Below are positions 40,801 through 52,800 of a stretch of DNA of 64,000 bases, piece after piece. A model generated the notes under the pieces. The model saw only the letters and a program-made list of their open reading frames with translations, was not told the origin of the DNA and ran no database searches. A program made the position numbers and the translations under genes. The stretch comes from Gambelia wislizenii (lineage: Eukaryota > Chordata > Lepidosauria > Squamata > Crotaphytidae), in assembly GCA_030847615.1 (NCBI GenBank), contig JAUMIR010000014.1, positions 15,476,501 to 15,540,500 on the forward strand. The letters run 5' to 3'. The first letter of the stretch is position 1. The number at the start of each line of letters is the position of its first letter.

Positions 40801-43800
40801 TATGCTTGACTAAACAACGAGGTCCTCAGTCACTCTCTTCCTCCAGGTAGCTGGAAGCAGTCCCAAATTATTCCAATCCCAAAGTCCTCGCAAATTAACC
40901 CCCCAGCATCAGCATCTTGCCCAATAGCTTTAATAAACCCGGACTTCAAAATCATGTCTGCTATCCTGATGAACAGAATCCATTCATTTATTACCTCCTA
41001 CATAAATACTGACCAAGTGGGATTTATTCCTGGCTGCAAAATGACTGATACACTCAGGAGAACGTTGAATATCATTCATCATGCCAGACAATCTGATCAG
41101 ACTACTTTTCTGATTTCATTAGATGCCTTTAAGGCTTTTGATCGTTTAGATCTACCTACGGTATTTGAGGTTTTCACTCAAATGGACATTGAGTCTAACT
41201 TTATTAGTTACCTCAAGGGAACATATATTTATATTATTTATTTATTTATTTATTTCCCACTCTTCAGCCACAAGGCTATCAGAGCGGCTTACAAATTGTT
41301 TTAAGCAATAGAAAATTTACACATCTACACTGCATTAAGCAGTTTCCAATGTGTGTTAGCTAATTGCCCCCACAAGCCAGGTACTCATTTTACCGACCTA
41401 CGAAAGGATGGAAGGCTGAGTGAACTTTGGAGCCTGCTGGAATCAAACTTGCAACGTTGTGACTTGCAGTACTGGCATTTAACCAGTGCGCCACCAGGGC
41501 TCTGGTGATACATAGCTATCATTTAGATATATGATTTATGATATATGGGATCTAAAGCTCTAATCCATGTTAACAGAATGACTCCTCACCTATTCACTTG
41601 CAAAGAGGAACCAAGCAGGGATGTCCCTTATCTCCTATTTTGTTTGTATTGGCCATAGAGCCCTTAGCAGAGGTGATCAGATGCAATTCTAACATCAAAG
41701 GGCCAGTGATCCATAGAACAGAGCATTAACTGCCCCTTTACACAGATGACGTTTTGATATACCTATGAGATATTGATGTTTTATTTCCTGAATTGTAGCA
41801 AATTCTACTGGATTTTAATTACCGTACTATGCTTGGTTTAGAGTTAACTTAGCCAAATTGGCGTTACTTTTCCTAAATGTCCCTCTACCTCTTCAGCTGC
41901 ATTGGCAAGGTGTCACCAAGTTAAGTTTACATCCGTCAGGCTTTAAATATCTTGGAGTACTCATTATGAAGGACCTCCACCAACTGATTCCACAAAATTA
42001 TAAACCTGTCACACACTGGCTACAAACTCAGCTGAAGACCTAGACACTTATCCCTTTTAGGCAAGGTAGCGCTGATAAAAATGTTTGCTCCACTTCGTTT
42101 GCTATTTTTGTTTCAATGCTTTCCACTTTCCCCTCCACCCTCTTATTTTAACTCTTGGTGGCCACTGATTACTGAGTTCATTTTTTATGGTAAGCAACCC
42201 CGATTCCCAAAGCGGTTCACTAACCCCAGATGTGGGGGTCTTGGTATCCCCAATTTAGAGTTTTATTTTAATGCTTTCCAACTCACTCAAATTGTTCCTT
42301 TAACCCAAAAGGACCTGAAACTGAGTGAAGACCTCAAGCATTTTTTATGAAGGTTTCCACTCAACAGCTGAATAAGACCACTAAACTCTTTTCTGGTTTG
42401 GAAAAAATGAAGATATTTACTCACTTCTGCCCCTTGCCCAATACAGCGCTTTATTTTTCACCCCTCTTTTTTTGATCCAGATAAACTTGAGTGATTTCAA
42501 CCGTAGGAAGAGAAACGTCTTTATATGTTAAAAGACCTCTTTCAGGACTCTAAGCCCAAACCTGGGGTTGAATTGTTACACACGTGGTTTCAGCTCCAAC
42601 AAGTCCAATTTTTTATGGCACAATTATTGAGCTCCAGATACTCTCCTCCTTCTCTTACAGCCTTGCGTATATCTGCATTCCATCTAACACATCTGTAAAG
42701 GGTCGAGCTGCTTGTATCTATAAGTGGCTGTTAGATGACACCTATGGAAACGAGTTATAAAAACGAGTTGGGAAGGCGAACTAAACAGCTCTTTGCCTGA
42801 CTCCGATTGGCTCAATCTCTAGGATTCCCCACTTCAGATTTCATTTGATTACGCCACTCCAGCTGGCTAGAATAATTAAATATGCCTCTCCCAATTGCTG
42901 GAGAGGTTGTAACACTACGGGCACGTTCCTATATATGTGGCTTGAATGTCCTAGCTTACAGAACTTTTGGTCCTTAATTATAGATGTCATCTATAAAATT
43001 ACTGGGCAATGTATTGCTCCCTCCGTGGAATTCCTTTTGTTATCACTATTCATAAATCCAAATAAGGAGCATAAGCATAAGAAGATCATTGCATTTCTGC
43101 ATGTCATTTCCTGTATTCTTATTGCCAAAAGTTGGAAAACCGGAATGCCTACTCTAAATGCCTGGTGGGACAAGTCCTGGGAAATATGGCTCATGGAAGA
43201 ACTCTTGGACAGGATCAGGCAGTCAACTGGTCAGGATAATTCCACTTTATTTGCTGAAAAATGGTTCCCCCTGATCACGTATCTATCTGCCAGTGCCAGT
43301 GCTGTACTCCCTCCCTTGCACCACTGCTGATGGTGGAATCTGAACTGACCTTAATCAGTGTCCTTTGAGATTTGGGTTTTCTATCAAGTTGCTTCAGACC
43401 AGGCCATAGTTAATATGTTAAGCTAGAAGAGGGAAGAAGGGGGTCCTCACCCGCCAGGAGAAGGAGTCCTCTACATTCATTTGGTTCTTCTTTAACAGAA
43501 ATCTGAGAAAGCAAGTGCAGAGAGAGGCAGGTTCCTAGTTCTCATGGTTGTGGAGACAGTCCCACATTTTGGGGGGCATTTCCTGCTGATCAATTACTGT
43601 CGTTTGAGTAGAGCCTCAATATCCACACACATCTGTGGCAAGCTAATAAAAACAAGAAGGTTATGGAATAATAAATTTTAAAACAGATAAAAGATGCTAA
43701 ACAAAATCTGCTCTAAGTAACAAAATGTGATAGTAAAAAATGTGATACTAAAAAGGTTGTTTATCCCTTCCCTTATATGTTTACCATAATGAAACCTCTT

Positions 43801-46800
43801 AAAGTAATAGCATGTAATAATAGGGAAAGATTAGATCTCTGAAACAAGTATTAGCCAGATTTTCTTGGGTCCTTTTATATGCAATTAAAAAGGGAGAGAA
43901 TCCTTGGGATCTGAAGGCAAATGGATTCTGCAGTTTTTTGTGGACTAGAACTCACTTCGATCTGATGCATTAACCTTCCCCTTCGGATATGAGTCTGTGT
44001 GTGTGTGTGTGTGTGTATGAGAGAGAGAGAGAAATGGAGAGAGATGCACATAATGGACAAGCATGGTATTTGTATATGTTGCTTAATATGCATATATTCA
44101 TGAGCATACAGAAAATATTATAAATTGTGCAGCCAAACCTATAACATCCAAGAGATAAGAGTTTGTGATGTCTGTATTTAACAATATCATAACAATATGA
44201 TAAAAACCAATTGAGTGTCTCTTTATAAAAAAGAAACATCGTCCCATTGATCTTTTTAAAGCATCCTGTCTTTAAGTTTTGCCTCTCGTTCTGAGCTTAT
44301 TTCAAAATCATTACCGCTAAAAAGAAAAAGGGGGTGGGGGGAGGAACCTCACAACCTGAACCTTGTAATCGATCAGTGACATGCGAAGTGTTGAAGTTTG
44401 CATCTTCCAAATCCCCCCTCAATCCTTTTGACTTAACAGCTCAATGTGAAGGCAATGATTTGAAGTTTGCTAATCCTTTTTCCCTTAAAGGAAGAAAAGC
44501 TGCCTTCCCTAGTGCAGCAGCAACAGCACCAGTGGAGAGTTTGCAATTCTGATGAATCGTGTAGAAAATGACCTCCTCCTCCTCCTTCCTCCCCCTCTTC
44601 CAGAGGGCTTTGGAGGAATTTGGGAGAGGGGGCGAGGAAGGGAGGGGTGCAAAAGAATTAGATGATGAGCTGGACAGAAGTGTTATTAACTAATTTCGCT
44701 TCATTTGGTCTCTTCCTCTGCCTTGATATGCTGCTTTAATTCCATCTGCTCCTCCTGGCACACACCCTGACCTTTCCCCTCATATTTTTAGGCGAAACAA
44801 CCGATCCCCAGGATAGAAACCCGTGGTATCCTATGTATGTGGTGGTGCCAGCTTTCTTCCTCATCCTCTTCATCATCGTTGGAGTATTGGCCTCTCGCAA
44901 GCGGCGGAGAGAACATGGGCAGCTGTGGTTCCCCGAGGGCTTCAAAGTGACAGAGTCGAGCAAGAAGAAGCGGCGGGAACCGCTGGGGGAGGATTCTGTC
45001 GGGCTGAAGTGAGTACTCCCTTTACTTAACCTGAGAAGGCCAGGCTGAGCATAGTCCCTGATGCTGCCTCTGGTCACCGGGTGGGTAGTTGGAAGGGAGG
45101 GCATTATCATGCCTCCTCTTTCCTTGGTTTATGTAGACCCCATTTAAAATTTAAAATCTTCAGTTATCTTGGATGACTTCACCCTTCTCACCCATGGTGT
45201 ACTGTTGTTGCAGTGGGTAGAGGACAAAGCCGCAAATAAGCAGTGAGAGTACCTAAGAGTAAATGTCTTAGTACTTGCCTCTCCCATGTTAATCCTATCA
45301 ATTGGTTAGTTCCTTAGCAGCCTTTTTGGACTAGTAGGGTGCAGTCCTGAGGCCTGGGGAGTCTGCAAAACATGCCCTCTGAAAACAGCCTGGCTACATC
45401 AGATAAGAAATACCCCAAGTTGGGCACAGAGAAGACCAGTTTTTCACTTTTGTGGCATGACAGACTTGTGGGCTAGATGGGGGGAAAAAGAGGGAATTGG
45501 CATTAAGTTTTTGAAGGGGATATTCTGTGACCAGTTTAACAGATCCACTCTTTAAGGGTAAGTTGGGAGGTGGGGCATCTCATGGCTGCACCTGAACATA
45601 AAGAATGTCCAGCCAAAAGCCGGTGTGGAGTGAGTGGTTCAGAGAAACAGATGCCTGCCCACTCCCATCTGAACCCCACTTTTAATGTATATCTCCCTGC
45701 CCGCAACCCCCCGGGCACTCCTTTCTTGCTGTAGGTGGACCTAATGTAAAGCAGAGCTCCTGGGCCTTTAGTTGCTGTCTAGCAAGAGAATTCTGCAAAG
45801 TGCCACTTTCTTCTCTTCCCCACCCAACCCCTTGCAGGAGAGGCTGCATCTGCCTGAATTCCTTCTTGTACACAGGTGTTAAAGGGACAGGACTGCCATG
45901 ATGCCTTCCCTTGCAATCCTTCTTAGCTGTGTGTGTGTGCGGGTGGAGGGAATACCTTTAGTTTGGAGCACATCTCATGCACTGAGTACCAGTGGTACAA
46001 AGAATGGCTGAGTTGACTTGAGTTTGTTCTACATTTACTTCATTCTGCCCCTGCACCGGAAGGCTGGACAGTCAAAACAAAATAAAAACAAGCCTTTTCC
46101 CTATAAGCTCATAACACTGCTTGAAAGGATCCATGATTGTGTCATACACATTTCTTTCTCTCCTGCCTACAAGTGTGGCACTATATATGGGATACTTTAA
46201 CTAAATAATTCTGACAGGGCACCTTGAGGCAGGTGCTCAACTGTCCTGCTCTGTCTTCCTTGAGATATTCAAAGACATAGCCATCTTAGTCTGGAATATC
46301 AGTATGCAAAAGGATCTTGTAATCTGCTGAAGTAGTCTAGGAAAGCTTGCATTGACAACTTCTTTCAGTCTCAAAGGTGTTACAAGATCCCTTTACTGTG
46401 GTATGTAACAGTTACAGGGAGACTTTTAAAATCCTAAATCGCTTTCACTTAGCTTGGGATATATGTGATAAAGTTTACAGTTTGTTGCTGAATGCTCTAA
46501 TGGCTCCTTTTTATCCCTGCCCCTGCAAATCTCCTTCTGTCACAAAGACCCTTGAAGAATGCTTCTAATGGCACCCTGATGGATGACAACCAAAATGAAT
46601 GGGGAGACGAAGAGACACTAGACACCAAGAAGTTCAGGGTAAGCCAGTGGGTAAGGTTGGGCCTTCCTGGTCCCAAGTAGATGTGGGAGGAAAGAGTGAA
46701 GCAGGGACTGATGAAGTGAAAAGTCAGGTGTTGAAAGGTATCCTGAGATGTTCTAGAAGCTCCTTTGAGACAAGACCTTCAGATGCCCAGTGGAGCTTTA

Positions 46801-49800
46801 GACCCACAGGCACAGGTGTGTTGGCAGGGTTCCTTCTCCCATCGTGCTGTCCTGCATGCACATTTGCAGATTTCGCTGTCCAACATGTAGATTTCAGTAC
46901 ACTGAGACTCCTCCATCTTTTGTCATCCCTGAAAGCCATGTTTCTGATCCATCTTCCCATTGAAAGATCCTGGGATAGCCGTTGTGTTCCTTCTGCCTCT
47001 CTGCCCACCCACCTGATTCCAGAATAACAAAAAATCTGATTATGGGGAGGGGGGAATCAAGCTAGTCTAGCATTCGGATTATAAAACTTGAGTTTCTAAT
47101 TCCAAAAAATTGTATGATTGTGAAGTTCATTTTGTATTTTGTTACATGTAGGGTACATGCACATATATGTCTTACGTGCAGTCAGAGCGTGCCTGTTTCA
47201 CACAGGTCCTTGTAACTTCTTCCCTTTGCTCTCTTTCAGGTGGAGGAGCAGGCAATGCTGCCAGATATGGATGACCAGACTGACCATAGGCAGTGGACAC
47301 AACAGCATCTGGATGCAGCTGACCTGCGAATTTCTTCCATGGCGCCGACCCCTCCCCAAGGTGAAATCGATGCTGACTGTATGGATGTCAACGTCCGAGG
47401 ACCAGGTAAGGGACAAACTATCCAATCAATCTCTTTCTCTCTCTGATTTTATTGGTGGGAGGGGGAGGACAAAGCTAGGAGGTGGAGGCAGTGGGTGTAA
47501 TTACATCAAGGTAAAGCCAAGAGCAAACATTGCTGGGTAGGATTCAAGGAAAGCCAAAGAAGAGCAAGGCAAAAGAAATCCAGAGTTGCTTTATCTAAGG
47601 CATTCAGAGACTACTATAAAGAGTAGTCTTATAGATCTTTACAAATCCCTCAGATCTGAAGATTTCACAGTGCTGTACAACAATAATAAAACATATGGCA
47701 TGCACAATACACTAAGTAGAAATGCAATAGCCAAGAGTCACTGGATAACTGTGTTTTCCCACAGTTGATCCAATTTTGCACCCACCTCTATGGAACTTCC
47801 AACTTCTTATGCAGTCGTTTACACAGGTATAACCATTTTAAATAGGGGTGTGCTCCATGAAATAGATACAAGATTGAATTTATACAGGGAAGTTTATTAA
47901 CACAGTCCTTATAGACAACTTGTAAGGGAGCCAGTAAGATAATTTTCATACAGCAGAGCAGTTGGCGGGCTGAGAGACAAATGAGTCAGTTAATGGGTAG
48001 GTCATTTTCTTGTTGCAGCAGTTCCTTTTTGCTCTATGGTACAGTTCCACTACAGCCTTCTCCATATCAAAGAGCAACAGACATAAATATCCTGGTGATA
48101 CAGAGAAAGTGGGGAAAGGAGAGAAGTAGCAATGTCAGACTCCACATAGCTTCAATATTCTAGAAACACATCCAGGCGCATAAAAGGTGGGATGTGCTTC
48201 CACCTGGCAGAGCAGTAGATGAGCCTCCCTTACGTCTTTGCAGATGGATTCACTCCACTGATGATCGCTTCGTGTAGCGGAGGAGGGCTGGAGACTGGCA
48301 ACAGTGAAGAGGAGGAAGATGCTCCGGCAGTCATTTCAGACTTCATCTACCAGGGGGCCAATTTGCACAATCAGACAGACCGCACAGGAGAGACAGCGCT
48401 CCACTTGGCTGCCCGCTACTCCCGCTCGGATGCTGCCAAGAGGCTGCTGGAAGCCAGTGCCGACGCCAACATCCAGGACTATATGGGGAAGACTCCACTC
48501 CATGCTGCCGTGTCAGCAGACGCTCAGGGAGTCTTTCAGGTAAGGACAGCTCAGTTGGCCTGTATCCTGGGGCTGCTGGCTAGCTCTCCCTCTTAGCTTG
48601 TCCTGCAGAAGCTTGGCTGAGCCCTGGGGCTCAAACCCCTGCCATTCCAGATAATCTTCAATGATACTTCGGGTTTTAACTATTCTATCTTTTTTAAAAA
48701 TTTGACTGTAAGCCTCCTTGAACAGTTTATGGAAACATAGGACACACTTTGTGCCAAACTATAGACATATTGTAAGAGCCAGTGTGGTGTAGTAGTTTGA
48801 GCGTTGGACTGTGACGCTGGAGACCAGGGTTCGAATCCCTGCTTGGCCATGAAAACCTACTCAGTGACCTTGGGCAAGTCACACTCTCTCAGCCTCAGAG
48901 CAGGGCAATGGCAAACCCCCCTCTGAACAAACCTTGCCACAAAAACCCAAGGTAGGATCGCCTTAGGGTTGCCATAAGTCAGAAACTACTTGAAGGCACA
49001 CAACAACAATAGACATATTTTCAGAAAAAAGTATGCCATTGTTATGGGGGATTGTGGCCTATCATTCATGAGTATGTGTGTGGCTGCACTCATCCTGCTC
49101 ATTCCTGCCTAGTCCTTCCTGCAAGCAGGAGCAGTGTCAGTAACCACCTCTGCAGCGAGAAAAGGCTGAGTGTTAACTTTCTGACCTGACTCCTTGTCTC
49201 TGCCAATCCAGGAATAGGACACCAGCTTCATCCCCTGTCATCAGACTCTGATGATGAGAGAAAGCAGTCTTTAAAAGAATAGCTGGAATGACCTGTAGCA
49301 ATGTAACTTAGGTACCAAGTGCCTGTCTTAGGAAGCCAACCGTTAACCCATTTCCTTGGATTGTAGGCTGCAGAATTGGGGGTGACTGCTATGGGTGTCC
49401 TCTTTGCCAGCTCTGATTTGTCTCAGAAGACTGGAAAATATTAGGCATTCTTTAAGCCTTAGGCATACAAGTTCCAAGCCATTTTAAGGCCTCATAGGCA
49501 AAAGTGTGGATCCAAGGAGTTCAGGATGGATTCTTTAGTTCATTCCCGGCAGAGGGTTGGACAAGATTGCTCTTGAGGTTGCTCCTAACTCTGTGATTTT
49601 ACTCAGGTAGAGGGGGGGGGGGGAGAGAGAGAGAGAGCATGGTGTAGTGGTTTGAGTGTTGGGCTAGGACACTAGGAGACCAGAGTCTGAATCTCTGCTT
49701 GGCATGGGAACCTACTGGTTGATACTTGGGCAAGTCACACTCTCTCAGCCTCAGAGGGACGCAAAGGCGACCCCCCCTGAAGAAATTCTGCCAAGAAAAC

Positions 49801-52800
49801 CCCGTAATAGGTTTGCCTCAGGGTTGCCATAAGTCAGAAATGACTTGAAGGCACCCAGCAACAACAAAGACAGCAACACCTAAAATTGAGCAGGATAAAT
49901 TCTGGCACTAGCAGATGGAAACTGGAGCCAGGGAAGTCCCAGTAGGCTGAGTTGTGGCTTTGTAGCCATCCTTAGTAGCACAGTGTACAGGAATAGGGGT
50001 AGGTTGCAAGAAATCAGGCCTTTGCCATACCTTCCTCCTGTGCCCAAAAGGATGACTCCTGTGTCTCCATGCACAAAGGACCAGTTCTCCAGTCTTTCGG
50101 GTTCAAACAACAGCTTAACGACACTATTTGCCTGGTCCCACACAACTCTTTCTTCTAGGGAATTGCCTCAGAGGTGATGAGAACCAGCATCCTACCTAAG
50201 GTGGTGCAGGAGGTGTGTATGACAGAGCAGAGAACTTACAAAATTAGGAACCTTGACTCTGTAATGTCCAGCTGGCTTTGTTCTCTACTGAGCTCTTGTA
50301 GCTTACTCATATGAAGCAGTTGAGCCTTGCTGGTTGTAGAAGCCTACATATTTATTTATTTGATTTATATCCTGCCTTTCTGTTATCTGTGGAAATCAAA
50401 GCAAAGAAACCAAGGATCTTGGGCCATATCAACAAGAACTTTGAAAATGAGTTATTCATTTGTTCATTCATGTTATATCCCACCTGTCTCCCTTGAATGG
50501 GAACTTACAGTAAAAACAATGCAAATGCAATTAAAACATAAAAGGGAGGAGGGGGAAGCCTTAACTTCTTGAAACTACAATTTAAAAATTCACCCAGAAA
50601 ACGAAAATGCAACACAACCCATTATGATTATGATTTGTTAATAACTTTATTTATAACCTACCTTTCCCCCCCCAAAACCATGACTCAAGGCAGCTCATAA
50701 TAAAAAACAAATACTGATAAGACCCAATACTCCATTTGATCTTTACCAGGTGTGCCTGTGAAGGTGATGGCATTGGGAGACGGTCCTCTCATGAGTGTTT
50801 CAGGGTGCAGCACATGGGAAGATAGGGTCTTTAAAAGCCACTCCTCCAGCAAGCAAGTTCATTTGCCAAAGACCTACCTGATTTAGAAAATTGCCTGCTT
50901 GGCAGTGGAAGGAGAGTAGAGAGGGAGTCAAGTCTATCTTCCCTTTTAAGGGAGTTCCAAATCAGAAATATTCAGTCTTTGCTCTTTGGTGCACCCCAGT
51001 GGGGATTGTGACTAAGTGGGAAAGCACCCTTTCTCTTTCTGTATTGGACAGATCCTGATCAGGAACAGAGCCACTGATCTCGATGCACGCATGCACGATG
51101 GGACAACGCCCCTCATCCTGGCCGCCCGTTTGGCTGTGGAAGGCATGCTGGAAGATCTCATAAGCTGCCATGCGGATGTCAACGCAGTTGATGACTTAGG
51201 TACTGACACAACCAAAGCATTCTGGGAAAGTGTGGGCATAAATGCTGATAAGTGGGGTGTGGGGGGCACCTACTGTCTCTCATGGCTTATCACTTGCTTC
51301 TCCATCCCCAGGAAAATCAGCACTCCACTGGGCTGCCGCTGTGAATAATGTAGATGCAGCTGTGGTGTTGCTGAAGAACGGAGCAAATAAAGACATGCAA
51401 AACAACAAGGTAAGATGCCCCTGCTGGAAGATGAGCCCACAGGCCGCCTCATAAGGGGCTTGTTTATAGGTCTGCTGGAGATGGGCAGGATGTGTGGCTT
51501 ATTTAGGACACCTCCAAGGCGTGGCAGGTTCTGCAGGATCAGCCCAATGCATTCAAGTACCATTGATCCAACACACTTAAACTAGGTGGTTCTTCTTGAG
51601 CCATGTACACCCACAATCTAGTCAAAACCATTTCTCCCAGAGCTTGGGAAAGTTACTTTTTTGGACTGGGAGGAGTTTTCCAAACATGTAACTTTTCTAA
51701 GCTCTGAGCTCTTCTTCCCCACAAGACTTCTGGCATTCTCCAGGGGTGGTATCAGCCACTTCAGGGGGACCAGTGTTATGTGGCTGAGGAACAGCTACCA
51801 CAGAGAAATGCAGTTGTGCTTCCTTGGGAATTCTAATAAAGATGGAATTGAAGAATGAGTTTAAAAATAAACAATAGATTAATGAAACGACTAATGATGC
51901 TAATGGCTACTTCAACAGGAGTTCTGCTACCCCGACTTCTTTCAACTGTGAAAAGAATCCTGCCTAGTCAAGCTTTTTCACACCTTCCTAATTCTCCATA
52001 CCAGGGCTTGGTAGTAGCAACTTATAAGTCGCGTAGTTCCCTGCAATGAGACACATTTCAAAAATAAAACAATTAATGGAATTAGCATTGCCAGGCTTTC
52101 AAAATAGCAATTAGGGACAGTCAAAGTCCATGAGATGCAGGGTTGACAATTAGCCAGTAGCTATCTTACTGAAATACCAAATGAAAGTATTGATTTCGCT
52201 CCGCCATGTGTTTCTCTGTAAAATTAACGTATTGTCCACATTCAAAAATTACCTGGTGCACACATTTCTGTCTTTATGAAGGGCCCATACCCTTCCACAT
52301 CCATACAGTATCTTTTGGCATCTTGTTCTGTTTATATAAAAGGAACAGCTTTCCAACCCTCAAATAAGGAGCATTCCTTGTAATAAGGGGCATCCCTTAT
52401 ATAAGGAGACATCTGCCAGTCCTAATAAGGAACAAGCTTTCTGACCCTCAAATAGGGGATGTCCCATATAATAAGGGACACTTAGCAACCCTGAATGGAA
52501 TCCAACTTGAATGTAACATGTTGCACGCTAATACCCATGTAAGTCACATTTTTAGAAATAACATGATGAGTGGATCAAAGTTGAGCGTAATGAGAAATGT
52601 GTTTCCCTAATTAATTTCAAAGGTGTTTTTAGACATGTTCAGAGATTTCACAAGAATTCATAAAATTTTACGAAAGGTAACAACCCTAAAAATAACACCA
52701 TGACCTTTGCAATAAATAATACAAATGGGAACAAGTTTAGTAAATCAGCTTTACAAACACTGTCCCTGCTTCCCTATTGGGGTGCAATTCAGCTGCATAT

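Larger units (their letters stand above)
38546..43345 (+). mobile_element. Tx1/L1-type LINE, near full length but decayed
   Basis: Starts with a 'gatggcggatgcg' 5' end. ORF1 remains from about 38685 (AEDQ-type coiled region, then IERVHRLL) to about 39295. ORF2 remains: endonuclease-like [13 protein letters not shown] (39730), KLCPGKAPG (40733), [25 protein letters not shown] (41118), [14 protein letters not shown] (41613), YTDDV at about 41742 in place of the usual [FY][11 protein letters not shown] (41944), and a C-terminal [20 protein letters not shown] (42910). Many stops and frameshifts. It fills most of intron 27, sense to NOTCH1. Confidence 0.8.

Noticed and set aside
48777..48850. tRNA gene
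   Set aside because: The box A/B-like signals belong to the head of a Sauria-type SINE, with the SINE body and tail following. No cloverleaf is supported.
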